Part shown: positions 9,072-16,257 of the stretch, one piece after another
How the letters are laid out: each line of letters opens with the position of its first letter
Numbering within the stretch: the stretch's first letter is position 1
Source of the DNA: Pseudomonadota bacterium
Lineage (GTDB): Bacteria; Myxococcota_A; UBA9042; GCA-2863065
DNA: 35,317 nucleotides
Direction: 5' to 3'
Assembly: GCA_005776585.1 (NCBI GenBank)
Contig: SXOX01000052.1
Coordinates: 1-35,317 of the forward strand
Notes under the pieces: model-generated
What the model was told of the DNA's origin: nothing
Database searches by the model: none
What the model saw: the letters and a program-made list of their open reading frames with translations, nothing else
Made by a program: the position numbers and the translations under genes

Positions 9072-10370
9072 TCAGGGGATGAAGCGGCGCGCACCGAGGA
9101 GTAGACCGACGCCGACGAGGAAGCCGAGGAGGCCCGACGTGATCAGCAGCGCGGGGGAGCCCGCAGGTGCGGGAACGCTCGGCGTGCGCGCCCGTGCAAG
9201 GACCAGCACCGCGGGACGCGAGCGCGTCTCGGCGTGGCAGCCTTTGCAGGTCCCCTCCCAGCGCAGCTTGACGGCGGCGACGATGGCGTCGTCGTGCTCC
9301 GCCAGTGCGGTGCCATCCGCGGCGTTGTCGGCGCGCGTGAGGAGCTCGGCCGGCACCCACGTCGGCCCCGCCGGTACCGCGGGCGGAGGCTTGAGCACCG
9401 GCGGCGCCTTGCAGGGTTCCGCGCGGGTGGCCGCGAGCGCCGGTTCGGTCGCGAGGAGGTGCTGAATCGGCGCGCTGCTGGCCTTGCCGGCGTCGGGAGC
9501 GCAGGCGGCAGCCAGCGCGGTCGAGAGCACCGACGAAAGCAGGTCACCCGAATAGGTGGCCTTGCCGTCGGCACGCACAATCGCCACGCGCAGCTCCTCG
9601 AAGCCATCGAGGGTCGCCAAGGCCGAGCGGACCTCGACGGCGCGCCCCTCGGACTCGAGCTGAGAGACCCGCTGCGCCACGGACTCCGCGGTGCGTCGCG
9701 CGCGCGACCGGACGTCGGACAGCGCCGCCTGCCGCGCGCTCTCCGCGGGCCCGAGAGCGGCGAACCACACGAGCCCCATCATGAGCACCGCGACGACGAC
9801 GCCCGCGCCCGCGGCGATGCCCCAGGGCCGCAGCCGCGCACCTACGCTCGCCCAGCCCGGAGTCGTCGCGCTCTCCGACCCCGGAAAGACGCGCTGCGTG
9901 CCCGCCTCGTGCGAGACGCGCTCCGCCAGTGGAAGATTGCGGGCGCCGGAGTCCGAGGTGCGGACGACGACCTCGGAGATGCGGTGCGAGCCCGTGTCCG
10001 GCCGCACCAGGTTGGCGGCCTGCGCGGCCATGGCCTCGTAGCTCGGCACGTTGGGGTTGGACACGGCGGCCTTGTGGCCGACACCCGAGCGATGCTGGTC
10101 CGACCGCACGACGGCGCGGGGTGGCTCCTGCGTGCGCAGGTCCACTATCGCCGTGTCGCGTCCATCGAACGGAGTGGCGACCTCGCGACCGGTGCGGACG
10201 TCGACGATGGCGGTATCGACACCGTCCGGAATCCGACCCTGGGCCGGCGGATCGGGCAAGCGAAACGGCTTACGGCACGACCCACAGCGAACGACCCCGT
10301 CGAGGGTGTCCGACGGCCCGAAGCGGTTGCGCGCCTTGCAGTGCGGGCAGGTGTAGTCCTTGTCGCTCAC
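9072..10370 (-). CDS. Zinc-ribbon, transmembrane, single-haem c protein
   Basis: The protein has 432 residues. An N-terminal MJ0042-type zinc ribbon uses C8, C11, C29 and C32 (YTCPHC, RCGSC). A disordered cytosolic region carries two copies of DTAIVD(V/L)RT at about 52-60 and 72-80. One transmembrane helix at 183-206 is followed by a periplasmic domain containing one c-type haem site CKGCH at 375-379, and a second helix at 406-427. The periplasmic part may be a Tll0287-like haem sensor domain, by general resemblance only. A cytosolic zinc ribbon joined to a periplasmic haem suggests a redox or gas sensor, but no enzymatic output domain is present. The GTG at 10370 is chosen because the zinc ribbon begins at once after it and it clears the upstream stop by eight bases. 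Confidence 0.82.
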   Translation of the reverse strand: MSDKDYTCPHCKARNRFGPSDTLDGVVRCGSCRKPFRLPDPPAQGRIPDGVDTAIVDVRTGREVATPFDGRDTAIVDLRTQEPPRAVVRSDQHRSGVGHKAAVSNPNVPSYEAMAAQAANLVRPDTGSHRISEVVVRTSDSGARNLPLAERVSHEAGTQRVFPGSESATTPGWASVGARLRPWGIAAGAGVVVAVLMMGLVWFAALGPAESARQAALSDVRSRARRTAESVAQRVSQLESEGRAVEVRSALATLDGFEELRVAIVRADGKATYSGDLLSSVLSTALAAACAPDAGKASSAPIQHLLATEPALAATRAEPCKAPPVLKPPPAVPAGPTWVPAELLTRADNAADGTALAEHDDAIVAAVKLRWEGTCKGCHAETRSRPAVLVLARARTPSVPAPAGSPALLITSGLLGFLVGVGLLLGARRFIP

Positions 10371-10378
10371 GGTGACCG

Positions 10379-11911
10379 CTAGGCTCCCCCACGCCCACCG
10401 AGGAAGAGCCGCAGCGCCTTGAGCGCGTTCTTGTACGTCGATTTTCCGTACGGGTACCACCAGAGCTCGCGAGGTGGCGTGAAGAAGGCGTCATGGTGCA
10501 CGTGCCGCGTCTCGCACAGTTCGCGCAGACCCTCCGCCGAGTGCACACGGCCGATGCCGCTGTGCTTGACCCCGGCCCACGGCGTCTCCGGAAGCCCATA
10601 GGTCATGAGCACGTCGTTGACCATGACGGTGCCGGCGCGAATGCGCTCCGCGATCGCCCTGCCCTTCGCGCGGTCGCCGGTGAAGACATAGCCGAGCAGA
10701 CCGTAGTCGGAGTCGTTGGCGAGGCGCACGGCCTCATCCACGTCGGTGACGCGCATGATGGGCAGCAGCGGCGCGAAGCTCTCTTCGCGCAGGATGCGCA
10801 TCGAGGGCCGGACGTGCGTGACGACGGTCGGCTGAAAGAAGCTGCGCGGAAAGCCGTCGGGACCCGCGGAGAGCGGCAGCGCCGCGCCACCGAGTACGAC
10901 GCGGGCCCCCTGCGCGACCGCGTCGTCGATCAGCGCCCGAGCGACGTCCAACTGGCGTGGAAAGCAGATCGCGCCGACGTCAGTCTCGAAGCTCGCGGGG
11001 TCCCCCTGCCGCAGGCGTGCGGCGTGCTCGACGACGCGTGTGACGAGCTCATCGTGGATGGCGGTGTGAGCGTAGACGCGCTCGACGCTGGCGCAGACCT
11101 GGCCGCTGTTGGCGAAGGCGCCCCAGACGAGCGCCTGAGCCGTGCGCTCGAGGTCCGCATCGTCACAGACGATGGCCGGCGCCTTGCCGCCGAGCTCGAG
11201 CGTGCACGGGATGAGGCGCTCACCGCACGCGGCGGCGACCTTTCGACCCGTGGTGACCGAACCCGTGAAGCAGACCTGGTCGACGCTGGCGTCAATCCGC
11301 GCGGCGCCCGTGGCGCCTCGGCCGTGAACGATGCGCACGAGGTCGTCCGGGATGCCTCCCTCTCGAAACAGCGAGAGCGCGGCCTCGGCGATGAGCGGCG
11401 TGAGGTCGCTCGGCTTGAGCACGACCGCGTTGCCCGCCAGGAGCGCCATGACGGACTCGCCAAACGGGATGGCGAGCGGGAAGTTCCACGTCGCGATGAT
11501 GCCGACGACGCCCCGGGGCGCGTAATGCACGTAGCTCCGCCGGTGCTTCATGAGCGCGAGAGGGATGCGCCGCGGGGCGAGGATCTCCTCGGCGTGCTTG
11601 CAGAAGTAGCGCACGAGCTCCGCCAGCGGGAATACCTCCATCATGAGCGCCTCGAAGCGCGTCTTGCCGTTCTCGGCGGAGATTTGCGCGGACAGCGCGT
11701 CGGCTCGTGCGACGATGAGCCCGCGCAGCCGAGAAACGCGCGCCGCTCTCTCGCTGACCGGGAGCGCCCCCCAGCTGAGCTGCGCCTGGCGTGCCGCGCT
11801 GACGGCCGCGCGGACGTCAGCGACCGACGCCTCCGACACCGTGCCGAGCCGCTCGCCCGTTGCGGGGTTCCAGCTCTCGATGGCTGGGGAGGTGGAGGCT
11901 GCTCGACTCAC
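10379..11911 (-). CDS. NAD(P)-dependent aldehyde dehydrogenase
   Basis: The protein has 510 residues and is a full-length ALDH superfamily member that oxidises an aldehyde to its acid. Key residues are present: Asn143 in TWNFP, Lys166 in VLKPSD, Glu239 in LELGGKAP and the catalytic Cys273 in NSGQVCAS. FTGSVTTGRKV forms the cofactor fold. A C-terminal extension with PPRELWWYPYGKSTYK goes beyond the usual end and is typical of one ALDH subgroup; it is moderately hydrophobic and could touch a membrane. There is no signal peptide, so it is cytosolic. The GTG at 11911 lies four bases after the stop of the copper lipoprotein gene. The substrate is unknown; the operon offers no carbon-pathway partner, so detoxification is as likely as catabolism. 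Confidence 0.93.
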   Translation of the reverse strand: MSRAASTSPAIESWNPATGERLGTVSEASVADVRAAVSAARQAQLSWGALPVSERAARVSRLRGLIVARADALSAQISAENGKTRFEALMMEVFPLAELVRYFCKHAEEILAPRRIPLALMKHRRSYVHYAPRGVVGIIATWNFPLAIPFGESVMALLAGNAVVLKPSDLTPLIAEAALSLFREGGIPDDLVRIVHGRGATGAARIDASVDQVCFTGSVTTGRKVAAACGERLIPCTLELGGKAPAIVCDDADLERTAQALVWGAFANSGQVCASVERVYAHTAIHDELVTRVVEHAARLRQGDPASFETDVGAICFPRQLDVARALIDDAVAQGARVVLGGAALPLSAGPDGFPRSFFQPTVVTHVRPSMRILREESFAPLLPIMRVTDVDEAVRLANDSDYGLLGYVFTGDRAKGRAIAERIRAGTVMVNDVLMTYGLPETPWAGVKHSGIGRVHSAEGLRELCETRHVHHDAFFTPPRELWWYPYGKSTYKNALKALRLFLGGRGGA

Positions 11912-11915
11912 GCGC

Positions 11916-13334
11916 TCACAGCACCAGGTCGAAGGAGATGGTGAGATCGATGGCCTTGCCATCCTGAATCTCAATTACGTTGGTCGGCAACGTGACGGGA
12001 TCGCCGGTCTCGGGGTCGCGGTCGGCCGCGCCGGAGGACGAACCGTCGACATCGAAAAAGCCCAGGAACGTGTACTTGCCCACGGGAATCTGCGGAGAGG
12101 TGTAGAACGTCTTGGAGACGGCGTCCGTGCGGAGGTCGATCTGAATGTCGATCCCGGTCACGACGGCTGTCGCGCCTTCGACCGGACCGGTGAGCTTCAC
12201 GTCCTCCTTCTTGTAGATGCTGCCGTAGACGTGTCCGACGAGCGGGTCCTTGAGCTTGGGGTTGGACTGGGCGCCCTCGGAGACCGTGAACGCGAGGCGC
12301 GCGGTGCCACCTCCCGGACCGGTCGGGAGGATCTCGGCCTTGGCATCGCAGACCTCGGGGACCTTGGTCCCCGCGACGAAGCCGAACGCGTCACACATCT
12401 CGTGGGGGAACGTGACCGGTTTGTCGGTCGGGTTGTCCCACTCGCACGTCGTGCGCAGGATGCTCCCCTTGGTGAGCTTGATGGGGGCGTCGAAGAACTC
12501 GTAGATGGGCGGCAGGTCGCGAAACTCTGGCGTCCAGGGCGCGGCGAGGTAGATGCGCTCGAGCTTGTCGACCGAGGGCCCGAACTCGAGCTCGAAGCGC
12601 TTCCCGTACTCGTGCATGTGACCTCCCACGAGGATGAGCGAGACGTCCTGCTTGACGGCGCAATCGAACCGCACCTTGCGCGCGCCTTTGGCCGGAATTT
12701 CGATATCCAGAGTATTCGTGACAAAAGTCGACGTCCAGTGAGTGACCTGGTCCATGGGGATGAGCGAGAGCCGCAGCCCATCGCGCACGGTGAGGGGCTT
12801 GGTGCCGGCGTTGACGTAGTGCGACTGGAGCACCAGCTTCATGCCGGTCTTGAGCAACGTGGCGTGGCCCGGGGGGATGTCTGTGTCGGTAATGGTATAC
12901 GGTCCATACTTCTTCATCTCGCTGGCGTCGCTGCAATCGACGACGGTGTTGGGCGCGAGCGGCTCCTTGGCCTCAAGGAGGACCACGTGGTGGCCATATT
13001 TACCCTGATACGACTTTGCTAGAGTGAACGCGACGTCCGGCCCGTCATAGGTGAGGTGGAGGCACACCATCCGGTCCTCTCCGACCTTGATGACGGCCTC
13101 GTTCCCCTGAAAATCCAAATACTTCTGGGGCTCGGGCGCGGGCAGCTTCGCGCGGTTGTCCAGGGTGCCGTCCGAGAGCTCAGGGAGCGCGGCGGCGGCG
13201 TCGTAGCCCGCAGCGGTGCTCTTGGCGTCGCTCGTCGCGGTGGGCTGGGCGTCGGCGGTCGCGGCGTCCTTGCATCCCATTGCGACGACCGAACAGCACA
13301 CGACCGCAGCAAGCAAGCACGTCCGAGTTTTCAC
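11916..13334 (-). CDS. Copper type II monooxygenase-like (PHM/DBM fold) lipoprotein
   Basis: The protein has 472 residues. A lipoprotein signal ends at VVAMG-C21. The body matches the two-domain fold of peptidylglycine alpha-hydroxylating and dopamine beta-monooxygenases. His115-His116 (GHHVVLLE) and His172 (LQSHYVN) would bind the first copper. His239 and His241 (GGHMHEYGKRF) plus Met313 (PHEMCDAF) would bind the second. All six ligands are in the family order, so an active ascorbate-type hydroxylase is plausible, though related non-enzymatic copper proteins exist. The last 140 residues are a beta-rich extension. The start is a GTG with an excellent ribosome site, GGAGGTGAT. It is the first gene of the four-gene redox operon. 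Anchoring to the outer membrane is inferred (no Asp after the Cys). Confidence 0.87.
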   Translation of the reverse strand: MKTRTCLLAAVVCCSVVAMGCKDAATADAQPTATSDAKSTAAGYDAAAALPELSDGTLDNRAKLPAPEPQKYLDFQGNEAVIKVGEDRMVCLHLTYDGPDVAFTLAKSYQGKYGHHVVLLEAKEPLAPNTVVDCSDASEMKKYGPYTITDTDIPPGHATLLKTGMKLVLQSHYVNAGTKPLTVRDGLRLSLIPMDQVTHWTSTFVTNTLDIEIPAKGARKVRFDCAVKQDVSLILVGGHMHEYGKRFELEFGPSVDKLERIYLAAPWTPEFRDLPPIYEFFDAPIKLTKGSILRTTCEWDNPTDKPVTFPHEMCDAFGFVAGTKVPEVCDAKAEILPTGPGGGTARLAFTVSEGAQSNPKLKDPLVGHVYGSIYKKEDVKLTGPVEGATAVVTGIDIQIDLRTDAVSKTFYTSPQIPVGKYTFLGFFDVDGSSSGAADRDPETGDPVTLPTNVIEIQDGKAIDLTISFDLVL

Positions 13335-13337
13335 GCC

Positions 13338-13363
13338 ATCACCTCCATGGGGGGTCGAGCATA
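13338..13363 (-). promoter_or_regulatory. Ribosome site and -10 box of the redox operon
   Basis: On the minus strand GGAGGTGAT (13346-13338) lies three bases before the GTG at 13334 and fixes that start. TATGCT (13363-13358) is a good -10; no strong -35 is seen. The leader would be about 17 bases. Confidence 0.55.
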
Positions 13364-13462
13364 GCCGATCTGCGCCCGAGCGGCCACGCGAAAGTCACCG
13401 CAGCGGCGCGATACCGACCCGAAGCTCGCGTCCCCCGCTCCGAGCCGCTACAGTAGGCGCCC

Positions 13463-14917
13463 ATGTGGCCTCCCTCGCGCTGTCTGCACCTGGGCCTCGC
13501 CGGCTCGTTGCGTCTCGTGCTCGTCCTCATCCTCGTCCTTGGCGGTGTCACCGGCTGCAAGAAGGAAGAGGCCGAGGCACCCAAGGAGCGAGCTCCGGAC
13601 CTCACGCTGTCGCGCAGTGGCTCGTACGTGCTCGCGTTGGACAACCTCACGCCTCGGCGCGCGATGGACAAAGACGACCAGAAGGAGCTCAAGCGGCAGC
13701 TCGAGGACCATCCTCTCACGATGTACTTGCCGAAGACGGAGAAGGCGTACGTGCGCCTCGGACTCGGCGGCAAGCCGGGCTCCGCCCGTAAGAGCAGCTA
13801 CCCGAAGCTGCGGCTGCGCTCCGATGAGAACTACGTCTATCTGACCGACGATCAGGTCGAGCTGGCGCTGGACGACGGCGCCGTGCTGCGGCTCAACGCC
13901 ACGCGGCTGCGCATGAAGCCCATGGGTGAGCTTCCGTCCGACGGGGTCGTCAGTGGCCCGATCGAGATCACCGGCCAGGTGTCCGTCTCGTACGCGCGCG
14001 GGGACCTGCGCACCTCGGGCACCTTCGATGCACGCTGGCACGGCAATCGGAGCATCGAGCCGCTGGTCGTCGCCGTCACGACACCGCCGGAGGGCCTGGT
14101 GAGCGGGTCCGTGGACGTGTACTTCGACCATCCCATCGAGACCTCGGGGCTCGGCTCGAAGATCATCCTAACCGATCGCAAGGACAAGCCGATTCACGTC
14201 ACGGTGTCGCCAACGGCTACGGATCTGGAAGACTACGCGACGCACGTGCGGGTTCAAGCGCTCGAACTGCTGCCCTTCGAGCAGACGCTCTCGGTGACCG
14301 TCGCCGAGTCCTTCGAGAGCTTCGGCGGACACAAGCTGCAGCAGGCGGTCAAGGCGACCTTCAAGACGCCGACGTTTCCCGAGGAGCTCACCGCCGCGGG
14401 CGCAAAGTTTACCGAGCTGTCGCCGGGCAAGAACGACCCCACGGCGCGACTGCAAGGCGACGCGAGCTACGTGGGCGCCTGGTTCGGCGTCCGACCCATC
14501 TACGCGAGCCGCCTGCTGAAGCTCGTGCCGGCGCCGACGGGCAGCCGAACCTTGGCCGCGCTCGTCATGCGTGTCCGCGTTCGGCCCGGCATCAAGTCGC
14601 TGGTCGTCCGCGTGCGCAAGGTGGCGCGCTCGCCGGAGCAAGAGACGCCGTGCATGAAGGTCACGCTGGCCCTGTCCGATGGCCTGCCGCTCTACAAGGA
14701 GTGCGTGCCAAAGGACGTGCCCACCGAGCGCATCGCCGGTCCGGAGGGCGAGGGCGTCGCGACGCGCTGGAGCGAGCTGCGCATCGATGTGTCGAACCAC
14801 GCGGCCGACGAGAGCATCCTCGCGGTCCTCGAGGCGTCGCCGCTGCCGGCGACGACGAACCCGGCGTCGGAGCCAGCGTTCTTGATAGACGGCATCGAGC
14901 TATCGACGATGCCCTAG
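13463..14917 (+). CDS. Lipoprotein with Ig-like (Big_5/SbsA-type) domain
   Basis: The protein has 484 residues. The signal peptide ends at LGGVTG-C32, followed by a charged KKEEAEAPKE linker. The middle (about 200-310) resembles a bacterial Ig-like Big_5 domain: SGSVDVYFDHPIETSGLG, KIILTDRKDKPIHVTV and LLPFEQTLSVTVAESFES, ending in VKATFKTP. The rest is beta-rich with no catalytic motif I recognise. The last third carries one Cys pair (CMKV and KECVP). TACAGT lies eight bases before the ATG, so the mRNA may be leaderless. It diverges from the redox operon across 128 bases and converges on the pilin gene with 14 bases between stops. A structural or adhesive surface role is possible; the function is unknown. 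Confidence 0.82.
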   Translation: MWPPSRCLHLGLAGSLRLVLVLILVLGGVTGCKKEEAEAPKERAPDLTLSRSGSYVLALDNLTPRRAMDKDDQKELKRQLEDHPLTMYLPKTEKAYVRLGLGGKPGSARKSSYPKLRLRSDENYVYLTDDQVELALDDGAVLRLNATRLRMKPMGELPSDGVVSGPIEITGQVSVSYARGDLRTSGTFDARWHGNRSIEPLVVAVTTPPEGLVSGSVDVYFDHPIETSGLGSKIILTDRKDKPIHVTVSPTATDLEDYATHVRVQALELLPFEQTLSVTVAESFESFGGHKLQQAVKATFKTPTFPEELTAAGAKFTELSPGKNDPTARLQGDASYVGAWFGVRPIYASRLLKLVPAPTGSRTLAALVMRVRVRPGIKSLVVRVRKVARSPEQETPCMKVTLALSDGLPLYKECVPKDVPTERIAGPEGEGVATRWSELRIDVSNHAADESILAVLEASPLPATTNPASEPAFLIDGIELSTMP

Positions 14918-14931
14918 CGGGCCCGCACGGG

Positions 14932-15546
14932 CTACTCGGTCTCGTTCATCTTGAAGTAGGCCGAGGCCTGCTGCATCGAGCACTCCGCGGAGGTCCCCTC
15001 GGTGCCGCCGTAGCCATAGCGCTCGAACGTGGAGAGCGCGCCATCGCAGTCCAGATCCCCATTGGCTCGCGCGGTGAAGATTGCCGTCGTACGCGTCCCG
15101 GAGCTGAAGAACGAGTAGCCAAAGTAGTGCTGGTCCTTCATCTCGAAGTTGAGCGCCGACCAGACCGGGACGTCCCAGAGCGTGCTCTCGACATCACAGC
15201 GATCGTCCTTGTCCGCGTCCTTGCCGCCGCCGCTGTTGCCGCAGCACGCCTTGGCCGTGACGTCCGGCGTGAGCTCTTGATTGGTCGGAAACTGGCAGTC
15301 GATCGAGTTACCCGTGCCGCTCACGACGCCTCCGCGAGCGTAGTACTGGGCCGCGGACTTGTGGATCTTGTCGAGCTCGTCGATGGCCTCGGTCGTCTTG
15401 GCGCGGCGCATGTACTTGATGAATGCGGGCACCGCGACGACCGCGAGGATGGCCAGGATCGCGACTACGATCATGAGCTCGATAAGGGTGAACCCGCGCG
15501 CCCCTCGGGCACGTACACGCGCGGACGATTGCGCTGGAGTTGCCAT
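14932..15546 (-). CDS. Type IV pilin-like protein
   Basis: The predicted protein has 204 residues. A prepilin leader of 18 residues ends in ARG and is followed by FTLIELMIVVAILAILAVV, with the conserved Glu at mature position 5. A prepilin peptidase would cut after Gly18 and methylate Phe19. The C-terminal globular part has several cysteines (DCQFP, ACCGN, RCDVE, LDCDG, ECSMQ) likely to form disulfides. The ATG at 15546 is chosen because it gives a normal leader. An upstream in-frame start would make the leader unusually long. No other pilus gene is nearby, so it may be a major or minor pilin or a pseudopilin encoded away from its machine. Confidence 0.92.
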   Translation of the reverse strand: MATPAQSSARVRARGARGFTLIELMIVVAILAILAVVAVPAFIKYMRRAKTTEAIDELDKIHKSAAQYYARGGVVSGTGNSIDCQFPTNQELTPDVTAKACCGNSGGGKDADKDDRCDVESTLWDVPVWSALNFEMKDQHYFGYSFFSSGTRTTAIFTARANGDLDCDGALSTFERYGYGGTEGTSAECSMQQASAYFKMNETE

Positions 15547-15783
15547 GTCTGCCTGTCGCTCGAGGTCGAGCCACCATTGCCCCGCCGCGCAGCTTAGCAA
15601 GTCCCGCGCCACGATGCGATGGGGCGCACGCACCTCTTCGGACGACTCGGCTCCGGGCCGGACTGACGTCCCGCGGCAGCTCCACGGGTCGCAGTCACGC
15701 GCAAGTGACGCTCCACGTCAAACGACGTCATCGGTCGCACAGGCTCGCGCCGGGTCGCGAGATCCGCTAGAAGGTGCACGGCG
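15547..15783. other. Divergent intergenic region (237 bases)
   Basis: This is the longest gene-free stretch in the window, between the pilin and the cytochrome c lipoprotein, which are transcribed outward. I see no RNA gene, repeat or convincing promoter pair. AAGGTG eight bases before 15784 is the cytochrome ribosome site. Confidence 0.5.
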
Positions 15784-16251
15784 ATGTGCAAATTCTATCC
15801 GCTCAGGCTTCTCTTCGTGTGGGTCCGTCCCAGCGTCGCGGCACTCGCGGCCGTGCTCGTGGGGACGTCGGGCTGTGATGATGCGCCGACGGAGACGATC
15901 TCGCGCTGCTTCCCCGACGAGGCGGCGTGCGCTCCGCTCGCGGCCGGGGCGACGGCCTTGGCTCCCGACCTCGTGCTCGGCAAGGACACCTACGCCAAGC
16001 GGTGCGTGTCCTGTCACGGCCAAACGGGGACGGGGACCGCCACAACGGTCGGCATCGACCTCACCTCGAGCGCGATTCAGTCCAAGTGGAGCGACGCGGA
16101 CCTCGCGGCCCTAATCGTCGCCGGACGTGGCACGAAGATGCCGGGGCAGCGCCTGCCGCCCAAGGAGCTGTCGAGCGTGGTGGCGCATGTGCGCACCTTG
16201 GCCCGACCCGACGACAAGCCTGCGACGACCGCGCCTTACGCTCCGCGGTGA
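15784..16251 (+). CDS. Cytochrome c lipoprotein (single haem)
   Basis: The protein has 155 residues. The signal peptide ends at VGTSG-C31, making it a lipoprotein. A class I cytochrome c domain follows, with CVSCH at 74-78 for covalent haem attachment and Met119 in RGTKMPG as the probable second axial ligand. The helix around LSSVVAHVRTLA closes the fold. It would carry electrons in the periplasm. Extra cysteines at 42 and 49 (RCFPDEAAC) may form a disulfide. AAGGTG before the ATG supports the start. Its stop is six bases from the stop of the opposing SppA-like gene. Confidence 0.92.
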   Translation: MCKFYPLRLLFVWVRPSVAALAAVLVGTSGCDDAPTETISRCFPDEAACAPLAAGATALAPDLVLGKDTYAKRCVSCHGQTGTGTATTVGIDLTSSAIQSKWSDADLAALIVAGRGTKMPGQRLPPKELSSVVAHVRTLARPDDKPATTAPYAPR

Positions 16252-16257
16252 CCCGCC

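Noticed and set aside
8116..9465. A 449-codon open frame on the plus strand opposite the VKOR-DsbA gene
   Set aside because: It is antisense to a clearly recognisable protein, is Arg/His/Asp-rich with no domain, and arises from the GC-rich codon pattern. The same holds for long antisense frames at 1720-2802, 10493-11944, 11643-13022, 17680-18858 and 28914-30116.
14918..14931. GC-rich inverted sequence between convergent stops as a terminator
   Set aside because: Only a four-base GCCC/GGGC stem can form and no T-run follows on either strand.
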